From positions 124,001 to 188,000 of the forward strand of contig NW_027305509.1 of NCBI RefSeq assembly GCF_039555335.1: a DNA stretch of 64,000 nucleotides. The letters run 5' to 3'. This document shows, in pieces, positions 18,346-30,371 of this stretch; the first letter of the stretch is position 1, and every line of letters starts with the position of its first letter. The DNA is from Amphiura filiformis (lineage: Eukaryota > Echinodermata > Ophiuroidea > Amphilepidida > Amphiuridae). The notes under the pieces are model-generated. The model was given only the letters and a program-made list of their open reading frames with translations, searched no databases and was not told the origin of the DNA. A program made the translations under genes and the position numbers.

Positions 18346-21300
18346 GTAAGATTGTTATCATAGTCTACGTTTTCTATAGCAAAATGCATTTCAAGAATAA
18401 CTCTTCAAAAATATTTCTTGAACCTGTGTAAAAATATTATGAGAGTGTAATTATATCGTGCACAAGGTCAAACGAAACAGACCGCAAAAATCTTAAGATC
18501 CCAGTTATTTTTAACCCTGTATATCCTCAACAAAGACAGATATGCCATGATAGCTACATCTTTTAGCTTGATTTAAGATCTCATTTGTCAAAAGTTGCAG
18601 TTTGCTCCATTGGATGCTCTATTGATTTGAACACAAAGCGTTCTTGAAAAAGAAAACTAGCGCCGTGCTTTCCATCGATTAGAACATTAAAATGCAACTC
18701 CTTATTTCGTTCCTTCTTTGGGTTTTAGATCAATGTTTCTTTAATTCACAAACGATTTCAACAAATTAGGTCTTAAATCAGAGCTAAAGGGTACATATAT
18801 TGGCTGTTGGTGTTAATTTTGACATTATTTGGGGAGGGGAGGAAAAGAGTTTTGATTGATAAATTGTGGAATTATTTTTGACCACCCTGTATGTTAACGC
18901 AAGAGAGTAACATAGGGAAAACTGTCTTAATTAGCATTTAATTAGGTCGTTTATTAGTTAAATCTTTTAAAGTTAAAAAGTGAGCTGTTGTAAACTGCTT
19001 ATCCACAAAAATAGCCTGTTAAGTAAAATTTCTAAGTTTTTTAGGGGCCTGAGCTTTCGATCCTAGCAGGATGATCACTTTGCCTTTGATAAAGATCCTG
19101 CTAGGATCGAAAGCTCAGGCCCCTAAAAAACATTGAAAAGTTACATCTTTTGTTACAGTTGATCTACTATAAAGTAGATCATCTATAATCCAGGATGATA
19201 ATGCAATTTAAGGTCCATGCTAGTTGTACTTTTTAAGATACAAAGGTTTGAAGTTTGCCATATTTTCACAATTTTGTGTACAACCCTATGGGGCTAACCG
19301 ACCCGGCTGCTCCATTGACACATCTTACAAGTTATAAGTTGTTGTCCAATTGATTTGGGAGTTTTTGTATTTGAAAAAGAACATAATTATCTATTATTGA
19401 TTCAAATTGCTATTGTATTGTAAGTTTATTGAGCTTGCTTGCTACATGTTTGTAATGTTTTTTAGTAAATATGTTTTGGCTTTGTTTTTTGGTTGTATTT
19501 TTTTAAGGTAGTATTTTTCTCAGTTTTGTATAGGGTGTCAACATTTTGTAGGCTTATTGCATTTCGTTGTACCTCCTCCATCTTATTGTATTTTGTTATT
19601 TTCTATTTTTGATGGAAATAAAATAACTATGAACTATGAACTATCTACAAAATGACACCAAACTTTCTACAATAGGTATTATACTTTTAGAATAAACCTA
19701 ATTTGAAGTGTGAAGAAAGCGTTTTCATGTTATACGGCTGCTCTATTTTTGAGTGACCTATTTGTGACATGCGACCTTTTGCTTTTTCCGATGTTTATTT
19801 TGTGTATTATAGAAGATGACATTTTGGAGGCAATGGCCAAACATATATTGGCTGTTGGAGTTAATTTTGACATATTTGTCAACTCATATACAGGGGTGAA
19901 CATAACTGGTGTCTTATATTTTTTGCGGTCTATATTTTAGGAACAATAACAACAGCAAAAACAACAACAAGAACAACAACACAAACTTTATAAAACAATT
20001 CCATCATTTACACATGCTAGGTCTGATGCAAACCTAAACAAATAATAATGCATTATTTACTCAAACCCTTCCCATTGTTTGGGGGCATTTTATTAATATC
20101 CTTGTATTTGCATTCCTATGAGCGTATAACACGTTGTGATGAATTTTTGGGTTACTACTCGTATTTCTATCTTTGTTATTCCTTAGCATTGAAGCCTTTG
20201 ACTACTTCTGATAACCACGATCTACGGACAACGAGCAGAAGCGCCATATGGCAAATAACAGCGCAACCATCGGAAGACAAACATACAGGAAAGAAGCAAG
20301 AGGGACAGCACATCATGATCAGTTACAACTGGACACATCAGAAGTTAGCCCTAGCACTACGTGATGAACTGGAAAGAGCTGATTACCGAATTTGGATTGA
20401 TGTAGACAAAATGCGTATGTTTGCTTTCCGATATGTGACCTGCTCCCACGGAATGAGCGTAAAGTCGCAAGTTGGTAGCTTCGAGACCTTTTGGTCGCTG
20501 AGTTAATGATCTTTGTTTGACGCACACCTGTACATGTCAGTAGTATGTCTCTGTGAATGGGACAGTTAGCAATGCCCTTTGTGAATGGGGCACAATGGGT
20601 ATTCAAACGGACATACTACTGGCTTGTACAGGTGCGGATCAAACAACGAACATCATTAATTCAGCGGCCAGAAGGTTTCGAACCTACCAACTTGTACTTT
20701 ACACTGATTCCGTGGGAGCATTTTCAATATTTAAGGAATGAATTCGAAGAATGTGGCTTTTCGAGGTTATTGTTTTTCATTACTGTTTTTCCGATGTTTA
20801 TTTTGTTTATTTCAGAAGATTCTGCAGCAGTTCTGATTTGTATGTCACAACAGTATTACGAGAGCCAAAGCTGTCGTTCAGGTAATTGCAGTGAATCTCT
20901 CAGACTTGTTCTTCAGAATGAAAGAAATGGAGTGGAGTTGTAGAGAGATGGAGAGGAGAGGAGGGAAAGTGGGGGAGAGAGAGGAGGAGAGAGAGAGATG
21001 AGGAGGAGAAGTAGAGAACAGTATTACGACAGCCAAAACTGTCGTTCAGGTAATTTCATTGACTCTCTGGAACATGTTCTTCAGAATGAGGGAGAGAGAG
21101 AGGAGGAGGAGGAAGAGGAGGAGAGCAGTTAAGGGACGGGGGAGAGGGGATGCAGACAGACTGGCACAGTGCCGCCGAGAGCCATTACGGGCCCGGGGGC
21201 AATGTGAACGCACGGGCCCCTTTGATCAGTGATGACGGTGCAGGACTTCATAAGTGTGTGGGTGTGTGTGGCAGTGGCATAAATTTCTTTGTAACATGGG

Positions 21301-24300
21301 GGAGGGAGGTTGGTGTAAAATCCTTGAACATATGTTGCAGCGGAGCGAAAGTAGCATGTTTAGCTGCCAATAATCAAATATGAACATTGACGGAGACAAA
21401 TGCGCGCGAAGCGCGCACAAATTTGCAATTTGAACGGCATTTTGCTCCCAGATTAAGTTTCTCTGAACAACTTCCACGCAAAGTGCAAAAAATTTGCCAA
21501 TTTAAAGCCAATTTGAAGCTAAAATGATCCAAGTATATGAACCGGTGAATTGGACAAATGCGCCCGAAGCGCGCCAAAATTTGTAATTCGAATTAGCAAC
21601 TTTTGCTCCCAGATTGGACGTATTGAAACAAACTCCGTGCAAAGCGCGAAAAAATTGCCAATGTTAAGGTAAATGATCAAATAATAAAGTGAAGGGCACA
21701 ATGCGCGCGAAGCGCGCGAAAATTTGCAATTTGTGTTCCCACGATTAAGGTGCACTCCCCTGATTTCTCGAAAATTCATTATATCGAGGATGATCATTTT
21801 GGCAAAAGCAAAGAGTAAATTCAAGTGAAATATTTATTAGAGTGTGTGCTTCAAAGGCTATCTTGTATTTTTTTAAAATGCATGTCTCTTTTCTTTGTTT
21901 TTAACGGGCCCGTTACTCTTGTTTGGTTTTTATGGGCCGCAAAAGAGCAAAGAAAACAGACCTTATAATGGACCCGTAAAGGCAAAGAAAAGAGACCGTA
22001 GTGGGCCCGTAAAAAGCAAAGAAAAGATACCATAGGCCCGTGTTGAACTAAAGAAAAGAGACCTTAGTGAGTATGTAAAAAAAGCTTAATAAGCAAAGAA
22101 AAGATATATACCTTAATGGACCCATAAAAAAGAAAAAAAAGAGACCTCGGAGGGCCCGTAAAAAGCAAAGAAGAGATAGGCCTACCTTAGGGCTAAGAAA
22201 AGAGACCTTTGTCGGCCCGTATAGTAAAGCAAAGAAAATAAGCCTTAATTGCAAGGTATCTATTCTGAATTTTTTACGGGCCCCTGAGGGCTGTTTTCTT
22301 TGCTTTTACTGCCGCATAGTAAAGTATCTTTTCTTCATTTTTACGGGCCCCTAGGACCCCGGGCCCCGGGGTAATGCCCCGGTTACCCCCCCCTCCCCCC
22401 CCCTTGTCGGCGGCACTGGACTCACTGGCAATGTTAAAATAGTGTCGTAGCTTATACATTTTGATAAGTAGAGATCCTTTCGGGGTATAAAGACTACTCC
22501 GGAACATGCGGAGTACATTATTCCCCGTAGATTACTGTCCATTTTAATAGCGTTTTACAAACAAGTCAATTAATAACGTTGATTATATTTTGCTACTTTT
22601 AGAAGCAACATACGCGTACAAGAAACAGAAGCACGTGATACCATTGCTTATGGAAGATAACTATAAAGCTGAAGGCTGGCTTGATATCCTCATCGGCACA
22701 AAGTTGTACTATACTGTATCTTCTGAGTCAAAGATACGGAAAAACATCACTGAGATTAAGAAAGCAATAGGAGGTAGAGGGAAAAGCACTGATGACGTTG
22801 ATGGTAAGACTGGTTGAACTTTCTGCAACCACTTCTTCTCGTATTCAAGAGGACCCATGATATATGAGAGGGGCAAATGCCGGGGCCAATTGATATGATT
22901 GGTAACAAATATAGCCAGTAACAATTTACGAAGGGTAAGAAATTGCTCACTAAAATTAAACCCATAACAGCTGAGTAAACCAAAATAATGCCATTGATCT
23001 GGCTTTATGGAGTTGCTTCGTTAAATATATATATAAGCATAGCACAATCGAGGATAAGCAAGCTCGATTAACACAACGGGTTATAAACTGTGTTCTGCTT
23101 GCGGTCATGTGTCCTGAACTCGCCACCCTTAGCGTTACATCACAAATATTATGAATTTTTACACCAATCGAGTTTCTAATTAGATCATCTCCACAATTAT
23201 CAATCCTAAACTAGCAAAAGTATACATTTTTGAAAAGCTGCAGGCATAAGCAATTCAAATATACACATTTCAACTCATTATACAGGGTGACCTTCAAGTT
23301 ATACAGGGTGGAATAAAAACGATTTTGATACAAAATGGGTTACTTAATGCATTGCTTATTACCAACTTGCAGTAATAAACTGGAAGTAAACAACATTCAA
23401 TAGGTTAGAGGATAGGGGAGCCCACCGACTTTGGAAGAAACCAAAATCACAGCTGTTTGGTAATCTCGGAATACAGGATGTCCCAAAGTATGTTGGACTT
23501 TTTTACAATTCAACATGTTTTGAACTGAAACATTTTGCCCCTAACCCATACAGAAAAAGTAAGTCCAAATATAGATTCCTCATCAAATTTCCCTTCAGAA
23601 AATCTATACTTTGACTATGTAATAAGGATAAGTAATTACAATTTTACAGTAACTTTTAGATTTTGAAGCCATCCGCATTACTTACTACAGTGTTTAATAT
23701 GAAAACGGATAGTTTTGTATGGAAAAGTTTGTATTTTCTAGACTAAACCAATCGTAAATTATTAAAAATTAGTAGAATTGTCTAGCTGTAAGGTCATGAG
23801 TCTTTAAGATGCTAACTAGAGTCAAAATCCAATTTACAGCCTTTACAGAAGCAGATTATGCACTAAAGATATCAATCCCATAGAGTTTGTGTGTACCACC
23901 CCCCCCCCCCACCTCCACATCCCCCATATCCGCCACCCTGCCCATTCTGAATTCTATGAAGCACAGTGACAGTTTTAAAATGGCTAATGGAATTCTTTTT
24001 ACATGGTTAAAAGTGCATTTTATTTTGCAATAAAATGAGACCACAAGCATGACAATAACTTCTTGCTTGGCAGAGATAACATCATTTAATTTGAGTCGAA
24101 TTTGGGAAAATGTAACATCGCGACACCTTTTTTTGGTGGCGAGTTCAAGACGCACGACCTTGCAACCGTCATATAACGATGAGGCTCACGTTTAGAATCT
24201 TGCAAAGTTGTCTCATTTGACAGGAAAAGAAGTAAGATATATCGTTATGAATTCGGCAGACGGCCGAATCCAGATTCGGCTTTTGGTCAATTCATTTTAC

Positions 24301-25046
24301 GCATGCATTATTTTTGAATTAGAGAACAAGATATCTATGCTTTACCTATAGAGGGCAGCATATCGATTTTTTAACGGTTATCGTCGTTGACCGCACTGCG
24401 ATGCACCGTTAGCTAACCCTGTATGTCGCCCTCTTTTGATTACTTATTATGCTGTTATCATCTGATCTCCGTTAACAAATTGATATGCTGCCCTCTATTA
24501 TGTACATCATTGATCCTTTGTTCTCTAATTCAAATGTTATGCATGCGTAAAATTAATTTACCAAAAGCCGAATCCGGATTCGGCCGTCTGCCGAATTCAT
24601 AACGAATAATGCACGCGCAATAATTATTGCACCTGCAGAAGTGTGCAAGACTTCACCTTCACATTTTTAAAATCAACCCTTAAAAATAAGTTGTTGTATT
24701 TCTTTTCTTCTTTTAGTTTGTTAAATAATTGATTTGTGGTTCTTACTCTATCATAGGGCCGGTGAGTGCACAGAATGCCGAGACCACTGGAGCTGCTGCT
24801 CCATCAGCTACAGAGAGTAGTGTAAGTTCTTGGTCTACAGAACGCGTTCAGGTATGGTTTGAAGAAGTCAAGCTCCCTCAGCTCAAGTCCTCATTGGATT
24901 TCTTTGAAGGCAAAGATGTTGAATCCCTGTACAGAGATTCATGCAATGACAAGTCCAGCACATATCGTAAAACATGTGAAGAATGCGGTCTGAAAGAAAT
25001 CGAAATTAGGCGACTGACGGCAGCCCTGAGAAAATTATTCGTGTGA
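17475..25046 (+). CDS. ARM-TIR-SAM-like protein, copy 1 (TIR lacks catalytic-Glu segment)
   Basis: Exons 17475-18345, 20187-20414, 20816-20881, 22603-22803 and 24757-25046 join in phase 1 to 551 codons. Residues 1-290 are helical armadillo-like repeats (for example AVELLKKWV, VESLLVLAYITNEA, FKSGGVSTINRML). The TIR follows from HIMISYNW with WIDVDKM, VLICMSQQYYESQSCR and KKQKHVIPLLMED. The last exon encodes a SAM-like domain (WSTERVQVWFEEVKLPQLK to IRRLTAALRKLF). Compared with copy 2, exon 3 is 36 nt shorter in frame, dropping DILEAMAKAVNN. In SARM1 the equivalent helix holds catalytic Glu642, so copy 1 is predicted to lack NADase activity. AATAAA lies at 25139. A decoy or regulatory role is inference; it could also be a decaying paralog, although all frames are open. 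Confidence 0.8.
18510..18900. mobile_element. foldback repeat in intron 1 of copy 1
   Basis: TCTTTTAGCTTGATTTAAG at the left and the complementary TCTTAAATCAGAGCTAAAG at the right flank a shared inner stretch around GGAAAGCACGGC. The same family is at about 44.27-44.64 kb, and its right end also appears at about 19850. Confidence 0.5.
19045..19136. repeat. 33-bp-arm perfect hairpin
   Basis: AGGGGCCTGAGCTTTCGATC, then CTAGCAGGATC at the left, is exactly complementary to the right arm ending GCTCAGGCCCCT. The loop is about 23 nt. A LINE-like 3' tract with ACTATGAACTATGAACT repeats follows to about 19650. Confidence 0.6.
19813..19845 (+). pseudogene. displaced fragment of TIR exon 3
   Basis: TATTATAG acceptor, then AAGATGACATTTTGGAGGCA to GGCCAAA, matches the first 33 nt of copy 2 exon 3 and its upstream intron (TTTTCCGATGTTTATTTTG). 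It lies upstream of exon 2 and runs into repeat sequence without a donor. It contains the residues missing from the exon 3 in place. Confidence 0.7.
20187..20414 (+). CDS. TIR gene copy 1, exon 2 (TIR N-terminal half)
   Basis: 228-nt phase 1-1 exon with HIMISYNWTHQKLALALRD (strand A and helix A) and YRIWIDVDKM (strand B and BB-loop region). It is almost identical to copy 2. Confidence 0.85.
20434..20725. mobile_element. TGTGACCTGCT-family MITE, copy 1 of 4 (right end eroded)
   Basis: Palindromic element beginning TGTGACCTGCTCCCACGGAA 20 bp after exon 2. The right arm ends degraded at CCGTGGGAGCA. The orthologous insertion is present in the same intron of the second TIR gene, so it predates the segmental duplication. 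Confidence 0.6.
20816..20881 (+). CDS. TIR gene copy 1, exon 3 (shortened)
   Basis: Acceptor TTTATTTCAG then AAGATTCTGCAGCAG; donor TCAG|GTAAT. At 66 nt it is 36 nt (12 codons) shorter than copy 2's exon, in frame. It encodes SAAVLICMSQQYYESQSCRS. Confidence 0.75.
21017..21090 (+). repeat. partial duplicate of exon 3 end and its donor
   Basis: CAGTATTACGACAGCCAAAA to TTCAGGTAATTTCATTGA repeats 20851-20930 with several changes, separated by GA-rich sequence. It has no acceptor of its own. Confidence 0.6.
21167..22420. mobile_element. satellite-bearing element in intron 3 of copy 1
   Basis: Short inverted ends CAGTGCCGCCGA and TCGGCGGCACTG. Inside, about 21390-21740 holds three units of about 165 bp with ATGCGCGCGAAGCGCGC, and about 21900-22350 holds roughly eight units of about 50 bp with GGGCCCGTAAAAAGCAAAG. 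Copy 2 lacks it, and flanks (ATGCAGACAGAC, AAAATAGTGTCGTAGCT) join there directly, so it arrived after the duplication or was lost from copy 2. Confidence 0.6.
22603..22803 (+). CDS. TIR gene copy 1, exon 4 (TIR C-terminal half)
   Basis: 201-nt phase 1-1 exon: EATYAYKKQKHVIPLLMED, then GWLDILIGTKLYY and IRKNITEIKKAIGG, corresponding to the last TIR strands and helices. Donor GTAAGA. Confidence 0.85.
24242..24604. mobile_element. foldback MITE (363 bp) in intron 4 of copy 1
   Basis: Near-perfect inverted arms TCGTTATGAATTCGGCAGAC and GTCTGCCGAATTCATAACGA extending about 110 bp. Absent from copy 2. Confidence 0.7.
24757..25046 (+). CDS. TIR gene copy 1, exon 5 (SAM-like domain)
   Basis: Acceptor ATCATAG then phase-1 frame to TGA at 25044. 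A low-complexity linker (ETTGAAAPSATESSVSS) leads into a helical domain with the W...W spacing and terminal I..L...L pattern of SAM domains. Confidence 0.8.
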
Positions 25047-27347
25047 AAAGAAAGTATAGAAAGTAACAATTCTTTACACCAATTTACAAAGTCAAGGTTT
25101 TCTTCACATTCTTCTTCCTCAAATGTAAAAATGTATCAAATAAACCAAAATCTGAAGTAAAGATATGTTCACCAGGGATATGCAAGCAAAAGCGAAAGTG
25201 TATAAATTAGTGTAAACTGTAAAAGATACATAATTATTAGGAGTTGGGTTCTCTGCCATTGTTGTAACTAGTTCTTTGTATATGTTATTGAAACAAAACA
25301 ACGGTGGAAAACGGCTTTGCATCCGCCATGCAAAACTGCATTATATATACTTTGATACAATAGATCTTTAATACAGGAAATGAGTCAAAGAAGCCAATAA
25401 TCGCATTTATATTTCCATAGGTCTGGCGGTTTATGAGTTATAGGCATTATATGAAAACGAAAGTTTTGATACCCCTTATATCTAGCCTTGTGATTTATTT
25501 TATAGAACCCATGCCATTCCTCTTGTGTGTCAGGTTTATTTGTCTCAATATTTGTGAATATAGGTCATGCTCTCCTCCGACCCGCCTTAATTCGAAAAAA
25601 TTAGTTTATCTAATATTTACGACAGACGTTTACTATTTCAGAAAAACTACATTTACAGTTGTTGAACCTAGGTTTATCCGAGATATTTAGTTTTTAACTG
25701 ATAAAGTTAGTTCAACGGAAAAACTATATCAATCTGAGAAAAACCAAGTTCATCTGAGAGAAGTTTGTCCAATTACTGACCACCTGGTGTTTATCTGCGA
25801 ATAAACCAGTTTACCTGTATTTAGATGATTTGATTTGAGTTTGATTTGTTAATAAGTTATGTTTGAAAAACTAAGTTTGTCGAATTACCAGAGTGTTTTA
25901 TATATGAGGAAGACATCTTTATCGACTTCGGGCGTAAATGTTGAAGTACTTTCCACTTTTATTGTACATTTTAAATGTGACGTGTAAATGTATGGTAACA
26001 GAGGTCCAATGATGGTAAAATAAAATGTGAATAAAGTAATATTATATAAATAAACAGGACATTTCCCTTAAAAATAAACATCTTGTTTTGATCAAAATAA
26101 TATCTGAATAACAATGGATGTTTGAAAATATGTTTTTATCCTTGATTTATGACAACAAATTATTAGAACATTGAAAAAAAATCACTTATTTTGGGTATGA
26201 AACACCCGGTGAAATGAAACGAGAATATTTGTTTATTATCAAACAATGATTACCAGTAGGATTGGTGTAAATTTTTTGAATTGATGAGTATTTAAAATAT
26301 TTGAACAATAGAACTAAAGTACTTTAATGTTGCGTGTTAATATAGTATTGCGGAGCATCTCTTTGGTCTTCTTTATCAGTCGTTTATTTTTAAAACTTGC
26401 TGCTGACTCATACAGTTATCACTATCATGCTATATTTTAAACTACAGCATCTGCAGGTCCTGTAGTGGTAATAATAATACTTTTAAAAGGTTTTGTAATT
26501 GCTTATAGATGTAAGTTTGAAGCAAAATAAAGTATCCACCTTTGGAATAACAAAAAGATATTTCTAGTTGAAAAATATTTATAATGGTGATGCCATAAAC
26601 ATGATAAAGAAGAAAATGGACTTTTTGGAGTCCATGTTGAAAACAATTGTGTTAATTCACTGCAATGGTAAAAGGTTTAGCTGCAAAATATTTATCTGAG
26701 GGGAAAAACGAAAGTAAAAGTATCTATGGAAAAACTGTATAAAAAAATTAATCAAAAAAGAAAAACGTAGCTATGGAGTTGTATTAATATTGTATACGAT
26801 GATTTGTTTTGTATTCCAATGACTGCGCGGGCAGCGCATCAATCATAATTTGGTTTTCAGCGGAATAAAAAAAGGGCACAACAATTCCCGCACACCGACA
26901 TCGCCTGGCTAATAATTACTTGGTACAGCTGAGATACTAAAATAAATACCCGGGATCGATACACGTGAATGTGCTATGCACGATTTGATATTAGACGATA
27001 AATCTTTGGATACCGGGATAGAAAATTATAAATATCTCCCGTAATTTTTTTGTTTTAAAGAAGCCATATTTAGATCCTTGCACTTGAACATGTGTGTTGA
27101 AAGGATATCATAGTCATTAGCTTGAGAATTGAGAAAGAAGCGTGCGTCTTGAACTCAAAAACTGGCCTAAATTCTGATTTTATATTGCGTTGGTCCTGTA
27201 TGGACTATACAGCGTAGCTGCACTCACTCCCGTGGAGGCAAGCTTACTCACACACAAAGAAATCAATTACCGGGCTATTGTCAGTAGCCTTAGTCATGTC
27301 CCTCCGGCTCATTATGCGTCTCAAAGGTCGGAACAAAATGGCCATGC

Positions 27348-27578
27348 GTGGCTGCGGATTCAACCTACCATGGCGATTTCTGCCATGAAGATATCGGGGC
27401 GATGACACTGTGTCCCGTGAGAGACACCAGATGCCATGGTGGACCCATCATACCCAGCTCTGGATCGTCGAAATTAAAATTAATTGATCTGCAACCCGCG
27501 GACCACGCCGCGAACATGCTTAATACTCAAGATAGTTTTACGAATGTAGTTGATAGTTTTCTTTTGCTGTGGAAGTTA
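27348..27578 (+). CDS. open frame conserved at duplication edge, copy 1
   Basis: Reads DSTYHGDFCHEDIGAMTLC, then RCHGGPIIPSSGSSKLK and LQPADHAANMLNTQDSF. The duplicate at 37143-37356 keeps the same frame; the one length difference is 12 nt. No splice sites, start or family could be assigned. It may be an exon of an unrecognised gene or only a conserved non-coding block. Confidence 0.25.
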
Positions 27579-28794
27579 TGCAGAGTGTGCAGAGATCACG
27601 AATTAGCCTAATTAGAGTTCAACAACTCAAGTTGAAATACAATCATTAATACATATACTCTGTAGTAGACCTACTTCATTCTATATGTATGTACCTTTCT
27701 ATACCAACATGGTAAATGTTACACTCTTAAATGCACAGTGTCCTCTTATGTGGACGGGAGGGCGCTATAGTATGACACCTCAACTTATTTTTTCACTATT
27801 TTCAAGTATTCTCAAATATTTGTCACAATATAGTTGTTTCAATTATGTTCTATAACATCTATAAATACTAATTAAAAAAATGTAGTCACATAACTACGCC
27901 CTAAAACAGGTTAGAAATTAGGCTGAATGCAGTGATCATAAATATCCCAATTTTAGAAATGTGTTTGGGAGTCAACAGAACCTGTATACATTTATAAAAG
28001 CTCAGAGTGCATGCCGGCCTCTTTTGACATTGTACTGCTACATTGCATATTGATGAGGGAGTGATATTACATTTTTCATGGTGCATTTTATATCTATCCT
28101 CATATGAGGACACGGTGAGTGAACCCAGGTAACTGTTGAGGGGAAGCCATGACTTACCCCATATCACACCCCTTAAGCTAAAATCTTATGAACAATATTA
28201 TCCATTCAGCTGACCTTGGCAGGCTAGGGCAGAGTTTGACCATTATTCCAAAACGATTTATTGTGTGCCAAATTGATATGCATTCGAAGCATAATTGGTT
28301 CCTACGCATTATGACACCGCATTTGTTGCAATGGTCCCAATATTTATGTCGCATGCGTACAATTAAATGAACGTAACCATGGTAACCCAAAATTTGAAAG
28401 TTGCAGCAAATTCATATTGCATTGTACATGTTGTATTTAGTATCAATTGAAAGAAATATGTTCCTTATGTTTCAGAGCAACAAATGAGGTTTCAAAATTC
28501 GCAGTATGAAATGTTGCATTTATCATTTTTATCATTTGAGGTGTAAGGATTTAAAATAAAACATTGGTTTCGCTAGTGTAGCAAACAAAGAAAGAGGCTT
28601 ACGCATCACACATTGGAACATGGAAACATTCGAACATTGCAAACTAGCGCACGAGATCAAATTAATGATGCTTAATCGTTATTCTTAATATATCAATATA
28701 CAGGGGAAAGAAGAATTACGCATCGCACACTAACACATTTATATACGAATTTACAAATGGAAACATAACATGCATAGGCAGATATACCAGAGTA

Positions 28795-28880
28795 AAAACT
28801 CCGGACATACCTGCCTGTGCGGGGACTTGAACCCCAGAACTCTCGCTTGTCGGGCCATATCAATTTGTAAGCGCCCTTTT
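28795..28880 (-). mobile_element. tRNA-like (SINE) remnant
   Basis: GTGCGGGGACTTGAACCCC is a B box read on the minus strand, with a perfect GGGG/CCCC T-stem. No convincing full cloverleaf or terminator was seen, so a SINE remnant is preferred to a tRNA gene. Confidence 0.4.
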
Positions 28881-30371
28881 TTAAAAGTTATAGTTCATTG
28901 AATTTACAACCGTATGACAAAACAGGCGAAAATAGTTACTTATTGCACAAGATTTGCAATTTAAAGAGAATTGACCATTGCTCATTCTAGTGAGGCTAGT
29001 ATATGTACAATATGTGTGTGCTTTTTCATTTAATGACATAAACTTTGAAAAATATTATAAGGAACACTTGAGGTTTTGACTTTTAAAACCTACATTTTGG
29101 TCAAAAAATGTGCTTGGATAGGTAGTTTTCAACAGATTTTCCACATTCGCCAGGCTATAACATTGAATTGCGTTATCTGTTGACTTAGTGACGAAAAGTG
29201 CTTTTAGGGTGAAGTGTTAGTTTTCGTTTGATATAAAACAAATATTATTGGATGAAGGGAACATTTAAGGTTTTGACAAAAACCAATCAAAGAGGCCCAT
29301 TTTTCAGCTAGAAGCTCCACATCTCTTACATTGCTATGCACTCAACCGTGTAGTGTAATCAAAGACAGTGGTGGAGACATTCACTGCTTGTTGTTCTCTG
29401 CTTGGAAGCTCTTGGACGACAATGTGTGATAATGTGTATCGAGGTGGAAACAGTGCCCATGATGGTTTATAAGAGAATCGTTTTTGTATAGAAACCTTTC
29501 CATACGGAGCGCTCTACCACGGACCTACACAGACTGTCCATGATAAACATGACTCAAGTCTGGTACTTATGGATATGAGCAGTCAAGGGTAAACAATACA
29601 AACAACACATTACATACCAGTGTACGAGATCAGGGTTTTCACAGGCTATTTTACATCATTTGGTATTACAATTTCGAAAACAATTTAGGGTATCCCTATG
29701 AGCAAATTGTACATTATAGCGTTAAGGGCTTATGTCAGTTTACATTGATTTCCCCATATAGACACAGATTATGTAGACTGTTTCGTAGTCTATGATCATC
29801 ACTGAAAAAAAAAACCGTTTCATTTATATGGGTACGCCATCCTGTGGCAACTGTGCAATTGAACTTGTCTATGAACTTATTAGTTATGCATTGTGAGATA
29901 ACACCCCACGCGCGCACACAAACAAATATTTTATTTAAAACAGTTCTATCAACCAACCCCGGCAACCAACTTTCACTTTCAACTTTCATATTACACCATC
30001 TTTGTTCAATATATAGCAGCACATTTTATTGCAGACCCACTTGACGAAAACATAATCTCTAACTGACATTCACAATCAAGTTCATTAGCAGTTCCAGGTA
30101 CGGGTTCTGGTATATAGCAGTCAGCAGGAAAATTTAGGTAGGTAATATGCCTCAATATGAGTAGACAATTATCATAAAAAGCCGAAAAGGTCGTTTGATA
30201 AAAGTGTCCATATTTTTTATTTTGTGAAAAATTATGAACTAGACGTTCCGATTTCAGTTTAGACACGGAAGTTTAGACGCAAATTTGTATACGACGGAAA
30301 ATACACTATTATGTCCTAACATGTTAGATATCGAATTTTATTTCGCTTTGACGCTTTCGTTAGGGATACTA

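Larger units (their letters stand above)
16485..27578 (+). repeat. segmental duplication, unit 1
   Basis: Aligns with 29718-37356 over the 5' flank, all five TIR-gene exons, much intron sequence and about 2.5 kb of 3' flank. The left edge is near GGGCAGATGTCAGTTTACAT; the right edge is after GCTGTGGAAGTTA. Unit 1 is longer because of insertions in introns 1, 3 and 4. Confidence 0.85.
25047..29717. other. 3' flank of copy 1 and spacer between the duplicated units
   Basis: 25047-27578 is the duplicated 3' flank (AT-rich, matches 34841-37356). 27579-29717 is single-copy spacer with a tRNA-like B box at about 28838. No exon was recognised apart from the weak conserved frame listed separately. 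Confidence 0.5.

Noticed and set aside
21390-22350. Regular repeats considered as a CRISPR array
   Set aside because: Units are contiguous and degenerate without unique spacers, in an animal intron.
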